A stretch of DNA of 19,358 nucleotides, taken from NCBI GenBank assembly GCA_015679605.1, contig JAAAVE010000411.1:1-19358 (forward strand), given 5' to 3'. The notes below the pieces were generated by a model. That model was not told the origin of the DNA. It worked only from the letters and a program-made list of their open reading frames with translations, and did not search any database. This document shows positions 1 to 9,971 of the stretch, piece after piece; the first letter of the stretch is position 1; the number at the start of each line of letters is the position of its first letter. The stretch comes from Podila epigama. Its lineage: Eukaryota > Mortierellomycota > Mortierellomycetes > Mortierellales > Mortierellaceae. The translations under genes and the position numbers were made by a program.

Positions 1-149
1 AAAAAAAAAGAAAAGCAAAAAGCACAGAAAAGCCTGTCCCAACCATTCCATCCATCCATTCCATTCCATCACCCACGACATCGTCCCCCTCTCTTTTTTT
101 TACTCGTATCCCATTTGTAAAAAAGGAAAGAGAGAAAAGATAAAAAAAG
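1..149. other. 5' flank/leader of the POL5-like gene
   Basis: The sequence starts in an A run, has CCATT/CCATC words at 46-69, a T run near 94-101 and an A/G-rich leader up to the ATG at 150. It probably holds the core promoter; no specific element is identifiable. Confidence 0.5.
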
Positions 150-3100
150 ATGAGTCAACCCCATTTGCCTCTCTTTGGAATCCTGGCCTCGTTGGACGCC
201 TCGGAGCGCAATGCTGCTGCTCTGACGCTTATCAAGTCCCTGGCTGTTCTTCAGAATGCACACAAGACAGACCTTGATCCCATGGAAGGTGAAATCACAG
301 AGGAGCGTCTCGATCAGCTGTGTCACCCTGAGGTCGTCTATGCCCTCAAGCGTCTCATTCGTGGTCTTCCTAGTGACCGCGAGGCTGCCCGTCAAGGATT
401 TTCACTCGCCCTTACTGAGGTAAAAGAACCGTTCGTTTAACGTCTTTTTATTATATTTTTTTAACTACTTGTACTTGTTCACACTTCAATGAGGTCTGAT
501 CCTGATCCCAATCCTGAATAATCTTTAACCCTCTTCCTGTTAAACCATTTGCTACTTGACCACGTCTCTTCTTATGCGATCATAGCTCCTGATCGGTCTC
601 AAGTTCCTCACAGCCAAGATTGTTTTGGAGCTCCTGTTAAGATTCACAGAGATCAAGAACTTTATGAAGGGCAAGGTAAAAAAAAATAGGCTATTTTTGT
701 TTGCATGTTTTTTTTTTTGCATTTGTCGTCGTTTGTATGCTACTCTTTTTTTTGTTGTTTTGTCAACTTTGCAGATTGGATATCTAACGAGAATACACAT
801 TCATAATGAATACAGGAGGAGAGAAACCAAATGTTTGGCCGCATTTTTGGATTTATGAGCATTGTCCAGTCCGGCATGCTTACTCGACCCCATACAACTT
901 CTGAGGATATCAAGCTCATTGTCGGTGATCTCATTGAATACTCCCAGGAAAAGTCGTACCTGTCAGAGTGTTGTCACCAAGTCCTTGTCAACATGATTCC
1001 TCAGGTATAGTTTTCTGTCTTTGATCATGGCGATCGATCGTCCTTGTCGTTTTTAAATGTCTATCTAACTATCTAACACGTCCTTTCGTCTCTTGCCTAC
1101 TCTACTCTTCGACAACTTTCTAGATCGTCAACCATCCAAAGTCTGTCAAATACATTGCCGACACTCTGTTCGCTGAAGGAGTCAACACCCCGGATCAGCT
1201 CTATGTGGCCTTGACATTAAGGGAACATTTGGATAGTGTCAACAAGCAATTGTCGACTGACGATCAAATCAACTGGACAAAGACCCTAGGAAAGTCATGG
1301 AAGAACCCTGTCATCCTCCATTCTTCCAACCTCAAATTCCTCGCTCTCCTCCTCAAGGAGACCTCGACCGAGGAGGGCACCCAGGCCTCCTCCAGCTGGC
1401 GCCAGAACCCACACCCTGTCTGGGACGTTGTCCTCGCACCCTACTTCAACTCTTCAAAGAAGACAACCAGTTTTGCACCCTTTAACGACTTTTGGAACGT
1501 TGTCATCGATTGTACGTCTTGATGTCTTTTATTTGCAAAGTTCTTGGCTGACCGATCTGATGCACTTGGTAGTCAAATGGTGCTTTTCTCTTTTCCTTTC
1601 CTAACATTATCCTTTGCTCTCTCTCTCTCTCATTCTCTCTTTCCTTTCTCTCACAATCTTTCATAATGATAGCCTCCTTGTTCGATTCTGGCTCTTCACA
1701 CGAGCGCAAGTACTGGGGATTCCAGATCTTTGAAAAGGTGCTGCCAGTTTTGGCTGAGGACCAGATCCCTCTTGTCTTCACCACCAACTTTATGCGCTGC
1801 TTCGTGAACAACCTTTCGAGCGAGGATCGCTTCCTCAACAAGGCGGCCAAGCATACCATGGCTGCTATGCACGCCAAGGCCGACAGCAACGAAGCCGTCC
1901 GTCTGACTCTGATTACCCAGCTCTTGGACAAGAATCCTAACTTTGACAGAATGTCCAAATCCAAGACAGTGGAGACTCTTTTGGGCGGATTGGATGTTTC
2001 CCATATTCAGCACTACCTCCAGTACCTCACCAATGCTTTCTTGAAGCAAGGCAGCTGCGACCCCAACGCCGTGGAGCGCCTCAAGCGTATTGACATTAGC
2101 AGACAGTGGACCATTGACCAAATGTTCTCGCTCTTCCGCAACCCTAAAGTGCCCCGGGAGGAAGGCTGGATCAAGTCAATCCTCGAGTTTTACCTTGTCC
2201 ACGCCTTCTTTTACATCAAGAAGGCTGATGCCAAAAACAAATACACCGAGGCCCATGTCCTTCCCTCAGTTCCTCTTTCAGCCGCTACCCACGAGCATTG
2301 CCGCAACCGCTTCTACGGCATGATGGCTGAGCTCTCGACCATGGCCCCTTTGGCTGCCAAGAAGGAGGGCGAGGAGGGCGACACTGTCAACTACAGCCGC
2401 AAGCTTAACGGAACCATGTTGGATGGCACCTTCTGGTGCTCGGCAGCCCTGGCTATGATTGTGGACCTGGAAAAGTCCAAGAATTTCGAGAACCTCATCG
2501 AGTTGGGTGGTGAGACAGCCACGGCCAAGAAGACTGCTCTAGCCCTCGTTGGCAAGATCCAAGAAAAGGCCAAGAAGGCTTCCAAGGAACTCAAGGCTCA
2601 ATACAAGGCCTTTGAGTTGCTCTTTGTCCAGATGATTCTCCAGCTTTATGCCGAGCCCGTGGATTCGACCAACATTCTTGGCGAATTGCACGAGTGCTAC
2701 AACAAGGTCTTTACCCCTTCCAAGAGCGCCAATGGCAAGAAGGCTGCCGCTGCTGCAGAGGAGGAAGAAGAAGAGATCCAGCCTGTGGAGGTTATTGTCG
2801 ATATCTTGCTCAGTTTCTTGATTAAGCCATCGGCATTGCTCCGCCATGTTTCCGAGCAAGTGTTTGTGATCTTTTGTGACAAGATGACCAAGACTGGACT
2901 GGAGCTCATGCTTTCGACCCTTCAGACCAAAGATAACAAGGACGACATGTTTGGCGAAGAGCAGGACGAGGATGAGGAGGACGAGGATGCTGAGGCTGAT
3001 GCCCATAACCAGTCTGATGATGAAGATGAAGATGAAGATGATGACGAGGAGGACGATGACGAGGATGAGGACGAGTCTGAGGATATGGAGGTGGATGAAG

Positions 3101-4437
3101 ATGGAGACGAGCCCGTGGACGAGGAGTTCCGTAAGAAGCTGGCAGCGGCTTTGAACGTCAAGGAAGGCGAGGATGATGACTCTGAGGAGGAAGAGCTCTT
3201 GAACGATGACGAGATGATGGCCTTTGACGAGAAGCTGAACGAAATCTTTAAGCAAAAGAAGTTGGCCAAGGCGCAACAGAAGGACGCCAAGCAGACATTG
3301 ATTCACTTCAAGAACAAGGTCCTTGATCTCTTGGAGCTGTACATCAAGAAGCAGTCGAGCAACGCGCTTGTGCTCGATCTGATTGTGCCTCTGCTGTCTC
3401 TTGTTCTCATACCCTCGGCTAGCAACAAGCCTGTCCACGACAAGATTTCAGCTCTCCTCCGCAACAAGCTTGCCAAGATCAAGGACTACCCACGCGAATA
3501 CGATGACGAGCACGTCTTTGAGATCCTCACCCAGGTCCATGAGCTCGCTAAAAAGTCACCCGATGCCAAGTTCTCTGCCCTCTGCGGTGACTTGTCACTC
3601 TTGTTGGTCAAGGTCTTGATCGGTGGCCAGGACGAGAACACTGCAGTTGGTGAGACCAAGGCTCAGGCCCCTGCCAAGGCAACCCGAGGCTCCAAGGCCG
3701 CCAAGGTGGATCCTATCAAGGCCAAGCAGGACCGTGTTGTTGCCCTGTACAGCACCAGCCTAAAGGAATTCATGACGCGCAAGAACTCGAATCTGTCCGC
3801 CAAGATGTTCTCAGAGTTCATTGAGCGCTTCCCTCATCTGGCCTGGCACTTGTCGGGCACTCTTCTCGAGTACACCAGCCCCAAGGCAGCCGTCAAGTCC
3901 TTCCGTCAGGCGATGGCATTCACTCTTCTTTCGACACTTGTGAAGCGTCTTGCCAACAAGAAGACACCCGAGTTTGAGCAGCTGTTCTTGGAGACATTGC
4001 CCCTGATCCGCAACTCGTTGATCGAGACCCTTGAAGGAGCATTCATCACGGAGACCGTGGAAGAGGGCGTCAACAGCGCCAAGGGCCTGAATGTAGGTCG
4101 TCTGCGTGAAATTCTCAAGTTTGCTCTTCTTTCTGCTCGGATGGCCAAGCGTAGCGACCGGAACATGGCAGAGATCTGGAAGACGGAGCAGTTGGGACCT
4201 TTGCTTCAGAAGATCAGTGAAGATGCTCGGTTCAACAGTGGAGCCCTTCGCAGCCAGATCCAACAGGTGTTGGCTGTGATTGACAGCGACATTAAGCTTC
4301 CTACAGGTAGCGTCAAGAAGCAAGAGAAGCAAGAGAAGCGCAAGCGCGAGTTGGAGGCAGCAGCCTCTGGCTCAAAAAAGAAGGCACATCGTTCCAAGAA
4401 ACGCAAGCAGTCGTCCAAGGCTGAGGAATCAGATTAA
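150..4437 (+). CDS. POL5: POL5/MYBBP1A-family nucleolar protein (DNA polymerase V-like), 5 exons
   Basis: I reconstruct exons 150-419, 586-675, 816-1004, 1124-1511 and 1673-4437. Together they give 3702 nt, or 1233 aa, with all junctions in frame and GT-AG introns of 119-166 bp. The start is the first ATG after an A-rich leader. The protein is a long helical-repeat type, with a family-like stretch at the exon 2/3 join (KGKEER, then FGRIFGF). A very acidic D/E tract spans about residues 736-825, and the C-terminus from about residue 1193 is a basic K/R tail resembling a nuclear/nucleolar localisation signal. This architecture and length match yeast Pol5 and animal MYBBP1A. Despite the name, these proteins are not true polymerases; they act in the nucleolus in rDNA transcription and ribosome biogenesis. 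Intron 4 has a long CT-rich tract before its acceptor. Family assignment is firm; the exact function in this organism is inferred. Confidence 0.92.
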
Positions 4438-4523
4438 TTCCCCATTATTATATGTTTTTTTGTTTGTTTGCCTTGTCTTTCTCTCTTGTACTTTTTATAT
4501 ATCTCTCTTTCTCTTTGTCATTC

Positions 4524-4553
4524 TTTTCCTTTTCCTTTTCCTTTTCCTTTTCC
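4524..4553. repeat. (TTTTCC)5 hexanucleotide repeat
   Basis: Five exact, consecutive TTTTCC units lie in the POL5 3' flank, inside a wider T/C-rich tract. It is probably a simple-sequence expansion in the untranslated region. Confidence 0.9.
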
Positions 4554-4635
4554 TTTTTTTCCCCATTGTTTTTTCTTTTCTTTTTATTTTTTTCCTCCAA
4601 AATACACTGCATTCTTCATGAAAACATTCAATCGT

Positions 4636-4641
4636 AATAAA
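4636..4641 (+). terminator. Candidate polyadenylation signal of the POL5-like gene
   Basis: An exact AATAAA lies about 200 nt after the stop codon, downstream of a T/C-rich stretch. Fungal poly(A) signals are loose, so this is only a plausible site. Confidence 0.35.
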
Positions 4642-5052
4642 AGCACATTCTCTCTCAACAGTTTACTTTTGCGTTGGATAGTTGAGCGAGGTAAAGAACG
4701 GGTTTGGTTGAAGCTTGGGTAAACTTTGGTAGAAAAGGTCGGTTAAGGGGTGTTGGACCTACCAAACAGATCATTTTTTTTTTTTTTTATTTTGTTTTAT
4801 TTTGTTTTCAAATTTTGGCAGCTTAAAAAAAGATCGGGACAAGTTACTTGATTCTATTTTTTTTTTTTAATCTGCCAAAGTTTTCAATCCACTCTGAAAT
4901 CCATTCCTTATCCACAAGTGTTCATCAACACAAATCGCTTGGAGGAAAAAAAAAATACTTCCTATCATCACTTTTTCATCAATTTTGGAAAAAATAAGAC
5001 CAAGTCAAACCCTCCCCCTCTCTTAAAAAAAGAACCAAAAATAATAATAATA

Positions 5053-6451
5053 ATGACCGAGAGTAGCAAATTTCGGCTTCAGGTCATTGTGACCCCAGAG
5101 CAACAATTCGCTGCTGGTGACAAGTCTGATAGCGCTCCAAGAAAGAGTGAAAGGAGGTTTTTGAATCTCACTGAGGGTACCACCACCATCCGTGAGCTGA
5201 GTCGAGAGATCGCATCTCGTTTTAATGAAAAATATGGTGATGGAGTGTAAGTTAAAATTTTTTTTTTTTTTTTTTTTTTCTTCTATCTTGTTTTGGTAAC
5301 ATGAATTTATATCTTGCTGATGATTTTTTATTCTGTCAGTTTACTAATTTCTTTGTCTATATTTTTTTTTTGTTTCCCTTAAACGAAAATATAGTCTCGA
5401 GTACAAGGTCAAGCTCCTCCAAAACAAGGAAGGCTTCGATCTTGACGAAGATTACCTTGTGCATGATGCCTTTGAAAAGATTGATACTCTTCAAGTCATC
5501 GGTGCCCTCCATCGTAAGCGTGATACCGGCGCCAATGCCAATGCCAACACCAATACTGGGGCCAAGACCAAGACCAAGGCCAAGGCTGCCATCCATGCCG
5601 CGGTTGCTGATGCATCTTCCAATGCACAGGCAAAGAAGAGAAAGCACGAGGATTCGAGTGCTTCTGAACCTGCCGCCAAGAAGGTTGCTCACGCCGGATC
5701 GGCCGCCACCCCTGCCACTGCTGCCCCTGTCGCCAATGGAGTAGCTCCAAAGGAAGGCAACAAGAGGAACAAGAAGAAAAAGGGTGCCAACAACAACAAC
5801 AACAATAACACCAACACCAACACCAGCAACAACAACAACAACAACAGCAGCAATGACAATGCTTCCACGACCGCTCCTGCTTCTCCTTCTAAACAACAAG
5901 CAGAAAAAAAACCTGCTCCTAAGAAGGGTGACAAGCAGAGCCAAAAGAAGGATAACAGCCAAAACAATAAGAAAACTGAGGAAACCGCCTCTTCAACAAA
6001 GGAAACCGCACCGGCTACCAAGGACTCGACTGTGGAGCCACCTGCCAAGAAGAAGCCTGGTCCCAAGAAGAAGACTGTCAACACCACCGCCGCCGCCACT
6101 ACAACGGAGACAGCTGACAAGAAGCCCACCGAGCCTACGACATCAGGAGCAGCCCATGATACTGAAGTTCAAATCATGAAGGCTATTGCAGCCAAGGCCC
6201 GTGAAGAGCATGAGAAGCAGGCTAAGGAAACAAAAACTGCTCCAGTCACCTCAGAGAACGGGAACAAGGCAGCTGAGGACAAGGCAGTGACGAAAGCCAA
6301 GAAGCAACCCAAGGCAAAAGCTGCTCCAGCTGATCCCGCCGTGCCAGCCACTACCACCGCAGCCCCCGGAGTGACCCTTGAAGATATCAAGAAGTCTGTT
6401 GCAAAGCGAGGTAAAAAAGCATCTGCTCCAGCATCTCCAGCTGCCGAGTAG
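5053..6451 (+). CDS. Net1/Dnt1-like protein: N-terminal ubiquitin-like domain plus K/A-rich low-complexity tail
   Basis: Exons 5053-5246 and 5395-6451 give 1251 nt, or 416 aa. The 148 bp intron has donor GTAAGT and acceptor ATAG, splits a Val codon, and interrupts the folded domain. Residues 1 to about 107 look like a compact beta-grasp domain: KFRLQVIV, then FLNLTEGTTTIRELSREI, then FDLDEDYLVHDAF and LQVIGALH. The spacing and the DLD-acidic-V-DAF pattern resemble the N-terminal domain of fungal Net1/Cfi1 and Dnt1 (Cytokin_check_N), with a coilin-like fold as an alternative. The rest is disordered: Lys/Ala-rich with an Asn tract (5790-5850) and many KK clusters, as in nucleolar basic proteins. 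Net1 and Dnt1 tether Cdc14-type phosphatase and silencing factors at rDNA. Applying that role here is inference; the coding structure itself is well supported. Confidence 0.72.
5788..5850 (+). repeat. (AAC)n-rich coding tract encoding Asn/Thr/Ser
   Basis: Imperfect AAC trinucleotide repeats within the Net1-like reading frame encode a run of Asn broken by Thr and Ser. The whole tract stays in frame, so it looks like tolerated microsatellite expansion in a disordered region. Confidence 0.85.
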
Positions 6452-6528
6452 GATTGTTTTTTTTTTTTTTTGTTTTAACATTTTTTTTTTCCTTGCATTC
6501 GTTTTTGTTTGGAGGGATTTCTTATAAA

Positions 6529-6534
6529 AATAAA
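6529..6534 (+). terminator. Candidate polyadenylation signal of the Net1-like gene
   Basis: An exact AATAAA lies about 80 nt after the stop codon in an A/T-rich context, at a reasonable distance for a short fungal 3' UTR. It is supported by motif match only. Confidence 0.45.
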
Positions 6535-6671
6535 TTTTTTCGACTTGGAAATATTATTTACCAAAAAATATCCAAAGGACAAGAATGTTAACCTATTTTG
6601 TTTTCTTTATTCTTATCTGATCGACCTACTATACCACATTATATGGCACATGAAAAAATGAAAATCATGAA

Positions 6672-6707
6672 TTCTACTACTTCTACTACTACCACTACTA
6701 CTACTAC
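6672..6707. repeat. CTA/ACT trinucleotide repeat
   Basis: An imperfect run of CTA units, interrupted by TTC and CCA variants, lies about 70 bp upstream of the small basic gene, probably in its promoter or 5' leader. Confidence 0.85.
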
Positions 6708-6776
6708 AAACGAAAAATAACGACAAAAAAAGAGGAGGAAATCAAAAACGCGGCATCATTGACAATCACGGACGAT

Positions 6777-7211
6777 ATGCCCCTTTCTCAGAAGAATGCA
6801 GTGAAGGCCCTTCAGCGAAGACAGAAGCACCAAGCAGCGCTAGGAAACAACCACAAGGAGGAAAATAGCGAAGAGTCTGCAAAGGCAGAGCATCGCTTGG
6901 CTGAACGTCGGATGTATGCCAAGGTGCTTCTCCTTGCTAAAAAGGTTGCCAAGGAAGCTACAGACGCTGGTCAGCCCATTGATCCAGAGATTACCGCGTT
7001 TATCGCTCCAAAGAGAAGAGGGGCTCCTTCCCGGTCAAAGGCTGCTGACAACACTACCACCAAAAAGAGCGAACCCGCTGCCGCTGAGAACACAGGTGTC
7101 ACCTCTACGACTACCAAAGATAACAAACCTACGGCGGCTGCCTTAGCTGCCGCCAAGAAGAAGGCTGCAGAGGTGAACGCTGCTGGGGAAGTAGACGAGT
7201 TGGCCGACTAA
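6777..7211 (+). CDS. Small basic Ala/Lys-rich protein, unrecognised
   Basis: A single exon encodes 144 aa. The start is the first ATG in frame (G at -3); an in-frame TTG lies 18 nt upstream but no earlier ATG. I do not recognise the family. The N-terminal half (about residues 1-80) is predicted helical and highly charged: MPLSQKNAVKALQRRQKHQ, then a helix with AEHRLAERRMYAKVLLLAKK, then the segment GQPIDPEITAFIAPKRRGAPS. The second half is low-complexity (Ala, Thr, Lys), with an Ala/Lys helix and an acidic end (EVDELAD). There is no signal peptide and no membrane segment. The basic composition suggests a nuclear, nucleolar or RNA-associated protein, and its tail resembles that of the preceding Net1-like protein. 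It has its own 5' flank (325 bp) and is on the same strand as its neighbours. An additional upstream exon cannot be excluded. Confidence 0.6.
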   Translation: MPLSQKNAVKALQRRQKHQAALGNNHKEENSEESAKAEHRLAERRMYAKVLLLAKKVAKEATDAGQPIDPEITAFIAPKRRGAPSRSKAADNTTTKKSEPAAAENTGVTSTTTKDNKPTAAALAAAKKKAAEVNAAGEVDELAD

Positions 7212-7576
7212 GTTGCAGTATTTTAGATTAAAGGCAATTGGGGCAATTGGGTCGCACAATAATGAAAGATTTTTTTTGTTGCAAGAAAGAAAGAAAGATG
7301 GACTTTGCACGTGATGAATTTCATTTGAGTTTGTTGGCAAAGCTTAAAGAAGAGCAAGAAGGAAATAGAAAGAAAAAAAGAAAAAGAAAAAGAGAACATC
7401 ATCGTTGTTCTTTTTTCATCTTTTGCACTCTGTGCACACACACACCCGCAACCTCTCTCTCTCTATCTCTCTCTTTTCTTTCTTACCTTCACAAGCAACA
7501 AGAGGCTCTCTTCAAAAGCCGGACAATTCTGACTAGAGGAACTGAGGCGGAAGATAATAATCAAAAAAAAAAAAAA
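7212..7576. other. Intergenic region and leader of the J-protein gene
   Basis: This 365 bp stretch holds purine-rich (GAAA) tracts, an ACAC stretch near 7437 and a CT-rich tract near 7453-7475, typical of a fungal core promoter or leader. The J-protein frame is open throughout back to 7238, with in-frame ATGs at 7262 and 7298, but the encoded extension is low-complexity and homology puts the start at 7577. Confidence 0.65.
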
Positions 7577-9605
7577 ATGGAAGTGAATAAGGATGAGGCG
7601 CTCCGTTGCCTAGACATTGGTCGTCGCCATCTCAACAGCGGCAACTATGCTAGTGCACGCAAGTTTGTCAACAAGTCGATCGCACTGTTTCCAACATCAG
7701 AGGCGAAGCAGTTGCTAGCAAAGATTGAGCAGAGCGAAGCATCATCTACACCTTCATCGACTTCATCTTCATCTTTTGCTGATTCGACGAATCCATCATC
7801 CACCCCAAGCAGCACCAAGAGTTCACCTAACCCAGGATCATCATCTGGATTCAGTACCAACTCGAACTCTGTACCCCCTCGTCCCAGATCCACGCCTGCT
7901 GAACATAAACCTGCAGAGCGAGACTATACCCCAGAGCAGGTTGCAGCTGTCAAAGCCATCCGCTCCTCTGGTGGCGACTTTTATAAAGTCCTTGGCGTCA
8001 GCAAGACTGCAACCGATTCAGAGATCAAGAAGGCTTATCGCAAGGTAAGAAGACTGAAAATGCTTTTTTTTTGGGGGAGGGGGGTCAGGGATTTCTCGTC
8101 TTTGACCGCAATTCATTTAATGTTTGGTGTATTTCCCTATTTGATTTGAAAGGAGATCTCAACCCAGAGATATGTCGTTTATCTTGAAAATGATGAATGG
8201 CGCATTTTATGACTGACATTGAACGAACATACTTTATTTCTTTATGAACAATAAAACAATATAGCTTGCATTGCAGATGCATCCTGACAAGAACGCAGCA
8301 CCAGGTGCCGATGAGGCTTTCAAGAGTAATGTCCTTTTTTTTGCCTTTTACCCCTCTACTCTTTTTTTTGTGGTTGATATATTTTGTTGAGGGTGTTGAT
8401 CATGAACGTCCTGAATATCATCTGGAGCTTCATTTTTTTTATGACGATCAAACGTTTTTTCTTCTTAATTACTGTTTTGAGTCTATGCCGGAAACGGTCA
8501 AATGCATGAAAGAAAGGAGTAGAAAGAGAAAAAGAGGATGTTTTTGTTTTCATCACTGTTTGGTTAGTATTCTGATTACTCACACATACTATTATTTTTT
8601 TTGGTACTTGTTCAAATTCAATGCAATAGTTGTATCCAAGGCTTTTACGGTCTTGAGTGACCCACAGAAGCGAGCCATTTTTGACCAACATGGACCAGAC
8701 GAAGGAAAGAGCTCTGGAGTGAATTATGATCGTGCAAACCCAACTGGTCATGGGTTCGGTGGTGGCATGCACGGAATGCATGGATTCGGTGAAGAGATTT
8801 CGCCCGAGGAGCTGTTCAACATGTTCTTTGGCGGAGGTCAATTTGGAGGATGTAAGTACTTGAGGGACTCTCTCTCTCTTTTTTTTAATGTTTCCATACC
8901 TCAACTCATGTACAGTGTATTCATGAACTTTTTTTTATTATCACTATTCCGAATACAGCCTTCCATTCGGCGACATTTGCTGGACCAGGATTTGGAGCAC
9001 GGCAGTTTAGGCAGCGTACACAGCACACACAGCACAGGCAGCATCATCAACACCCTCACCAGCAGGCTGATGGCGCACACGGAGGTACGAGCACAGCAAG
9101 CTTGATTCAGTTACTCCCATTGATCCTACTCTTTGTGATCTCTATGGCTTCGAATCTGTTCTCTGGCGGGGAATCCTCTTCATCTGGAAGTTCAAGTGGA
9201 CTGCAGTACGCGACGCCCGAGTTCTCGTTGTCATCGCATGGCTCATACAAGGCTCCTCGATTTACCAGTGCGCACCATGTACCGTACTTTGTCAACGAAC
9301 GCAAGTTTAATAGCGCGTTCATGACCAACAAGGATGGAACCCCTTCGTCGCATATCAACTATGAAAAAGTGGTCAATGGATACAAGGTCAGCGCTATATT
9401 GAAGCAACTGGAAGACAATGTCGAGGTGACATTTTTGAAAAAGATGCGCGAGCAGTGTGTTGAAGAGAGAAAGAAGAAGGAATTGGCGTTGAACAGGGCG
9501 ATGGGATTCTTTGGACCAGATAAAAAGCTTTGGGCAGCAGCTCAACAGATGACGACACCAAGTTGTGAAGCGATCGAGGAGACATTTGGACCTGAATATG
9601 TATAA
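7577..9605 (+). CDS. DNAJB12/DNAJB14-type ER-membrane J-protein (DUF1977), 4 exons
   Basis: Exons 7577-8044, 8265-8325, 8630-8851 and 8959-9605 give 1398 nt, or 465 aa. The start is supported by the family N-terminus MEVNKDEALRCLDIGRRHL, a TPR-like helical pair. A Ser/Pro-rich linker follows. The J domain is at about residues 132-198: DFYKVLGV, AYRKLALQMHPDK with the HPD triad at 162-164, and KAFTVLSDPQKRAIFDQHG. A Gly-rich GF-like region, a His/Gln-rich stretch (about 266-290) and one membrane segment (299-318, LIQLLPLILLFVISMASNLF) come next. The C-terminal DUF1977 region (about 335-465) ends in a Cys-containing helical tail. Family members sit in the ER membrane, stimulate cytosolic Hsp70 through HPD, and work in ER quality control. 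The J domain is split by introns of 220 and 304 bp. Confidence 0.93.
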
Positions 9606-9971
9606 TAATATAATCCTTTTTTTTTCGAGGACGATTTTTTTTTGGTACTCTGGCATTCTTATAACTTTCTCCATGCACCAGCAATTTAATATAGAGGTCA
9701 AACACTATAAATCATAGTACTTGTATCCAAGAAAAAATACATTCCCATGATAATAATGAACCCATGTATCCAGGCAGACAGCAAAACATATCATGTCTGG
9801 TTCTTTTGATCCAAATTTAAAGGGGTGGCTTTGCTGTTTATGGTGATCCTCTTCGCTGCACCCTCGGGGAAACTCTGAGCACCTTTGTTTTCCTTCACTC
9901 CTCCCTTTTACCCATCGTTTTCTCCTCCATTCCTCTTTTGTAATTCACACAAAGAAAAAACAAAAAACAAA
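9606..9971. other. Intergenic region, J-protein 3' flank and GlyRS promoter/leader
   Basis: This 366 bp stretch is A/T-rich after the J-protein stop and pyrimidine-rich at 9886-9940, then has an A-rich leader (ACAAAAAACAAA) directly before the GlyRS ATG. From 9879 on, the GlyRS frame is already open, with a TTG at 9885. Confidence 0.65.

Larger units (their letters stand above)
4438..5052. other. Intergenic region, POL5 3' flank and leader of the Net1-like gene
   Basis: This 615 bp stretch has no supportable gene. It holds five perfect TTTTCC units (4524-4553), an AATAAA at 4636, long T runs near 4777 and 4858, and an A-rich leader ending in ATAATA repeats just before the ATG at 5053. The frame of the next gene is open back to a GTG at 4918, but the first in-frame ATG is at 5053. 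Confidence 0.7.
6452..6776. other. Intergenic region with AATAAA and a CTA/ACT trinucleotide repeat
   Basis: This 325 bp stretch has no gene. T runs follow the Net1-like stop and an AATAAA sits at 6529-6534. A (CTA)n-like repeat at 6672-6707 and an A-rich leader precede the next ATG. Confidence 0.7.

Noticed and set aside
2539-3438. 299-codon minus-strand ORF opposite the POL5-like gene
   Set aside because: It is the antisense of a real coding exon; its Ile/Leu/Val-rich sequence is simply the complement of the acidic GAN/GAG codon tract.
4280-4722. Overlapping small ORFs at the POL5-like 3' end
   Set aside because: They are frame-shifted shadows of the basic tail running into T/C-rich 3' flank.
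5357-6129. Minus-strand ORFs rich in Val/Leu opposite the Net1-like gene
   Set aside because: They are complements of AAC/AAG/GCC-rich low-complexity codons, giving artificial hydrophobic runs.
8180-8220. Box C/D snoRNA candidate in J-protein intron 1 (ATGATGA followed by CTGA)
   Set aside because: The two boxes are less than 20 nt apart, too close for a C/D snoRNA, and there is no flanking stem.
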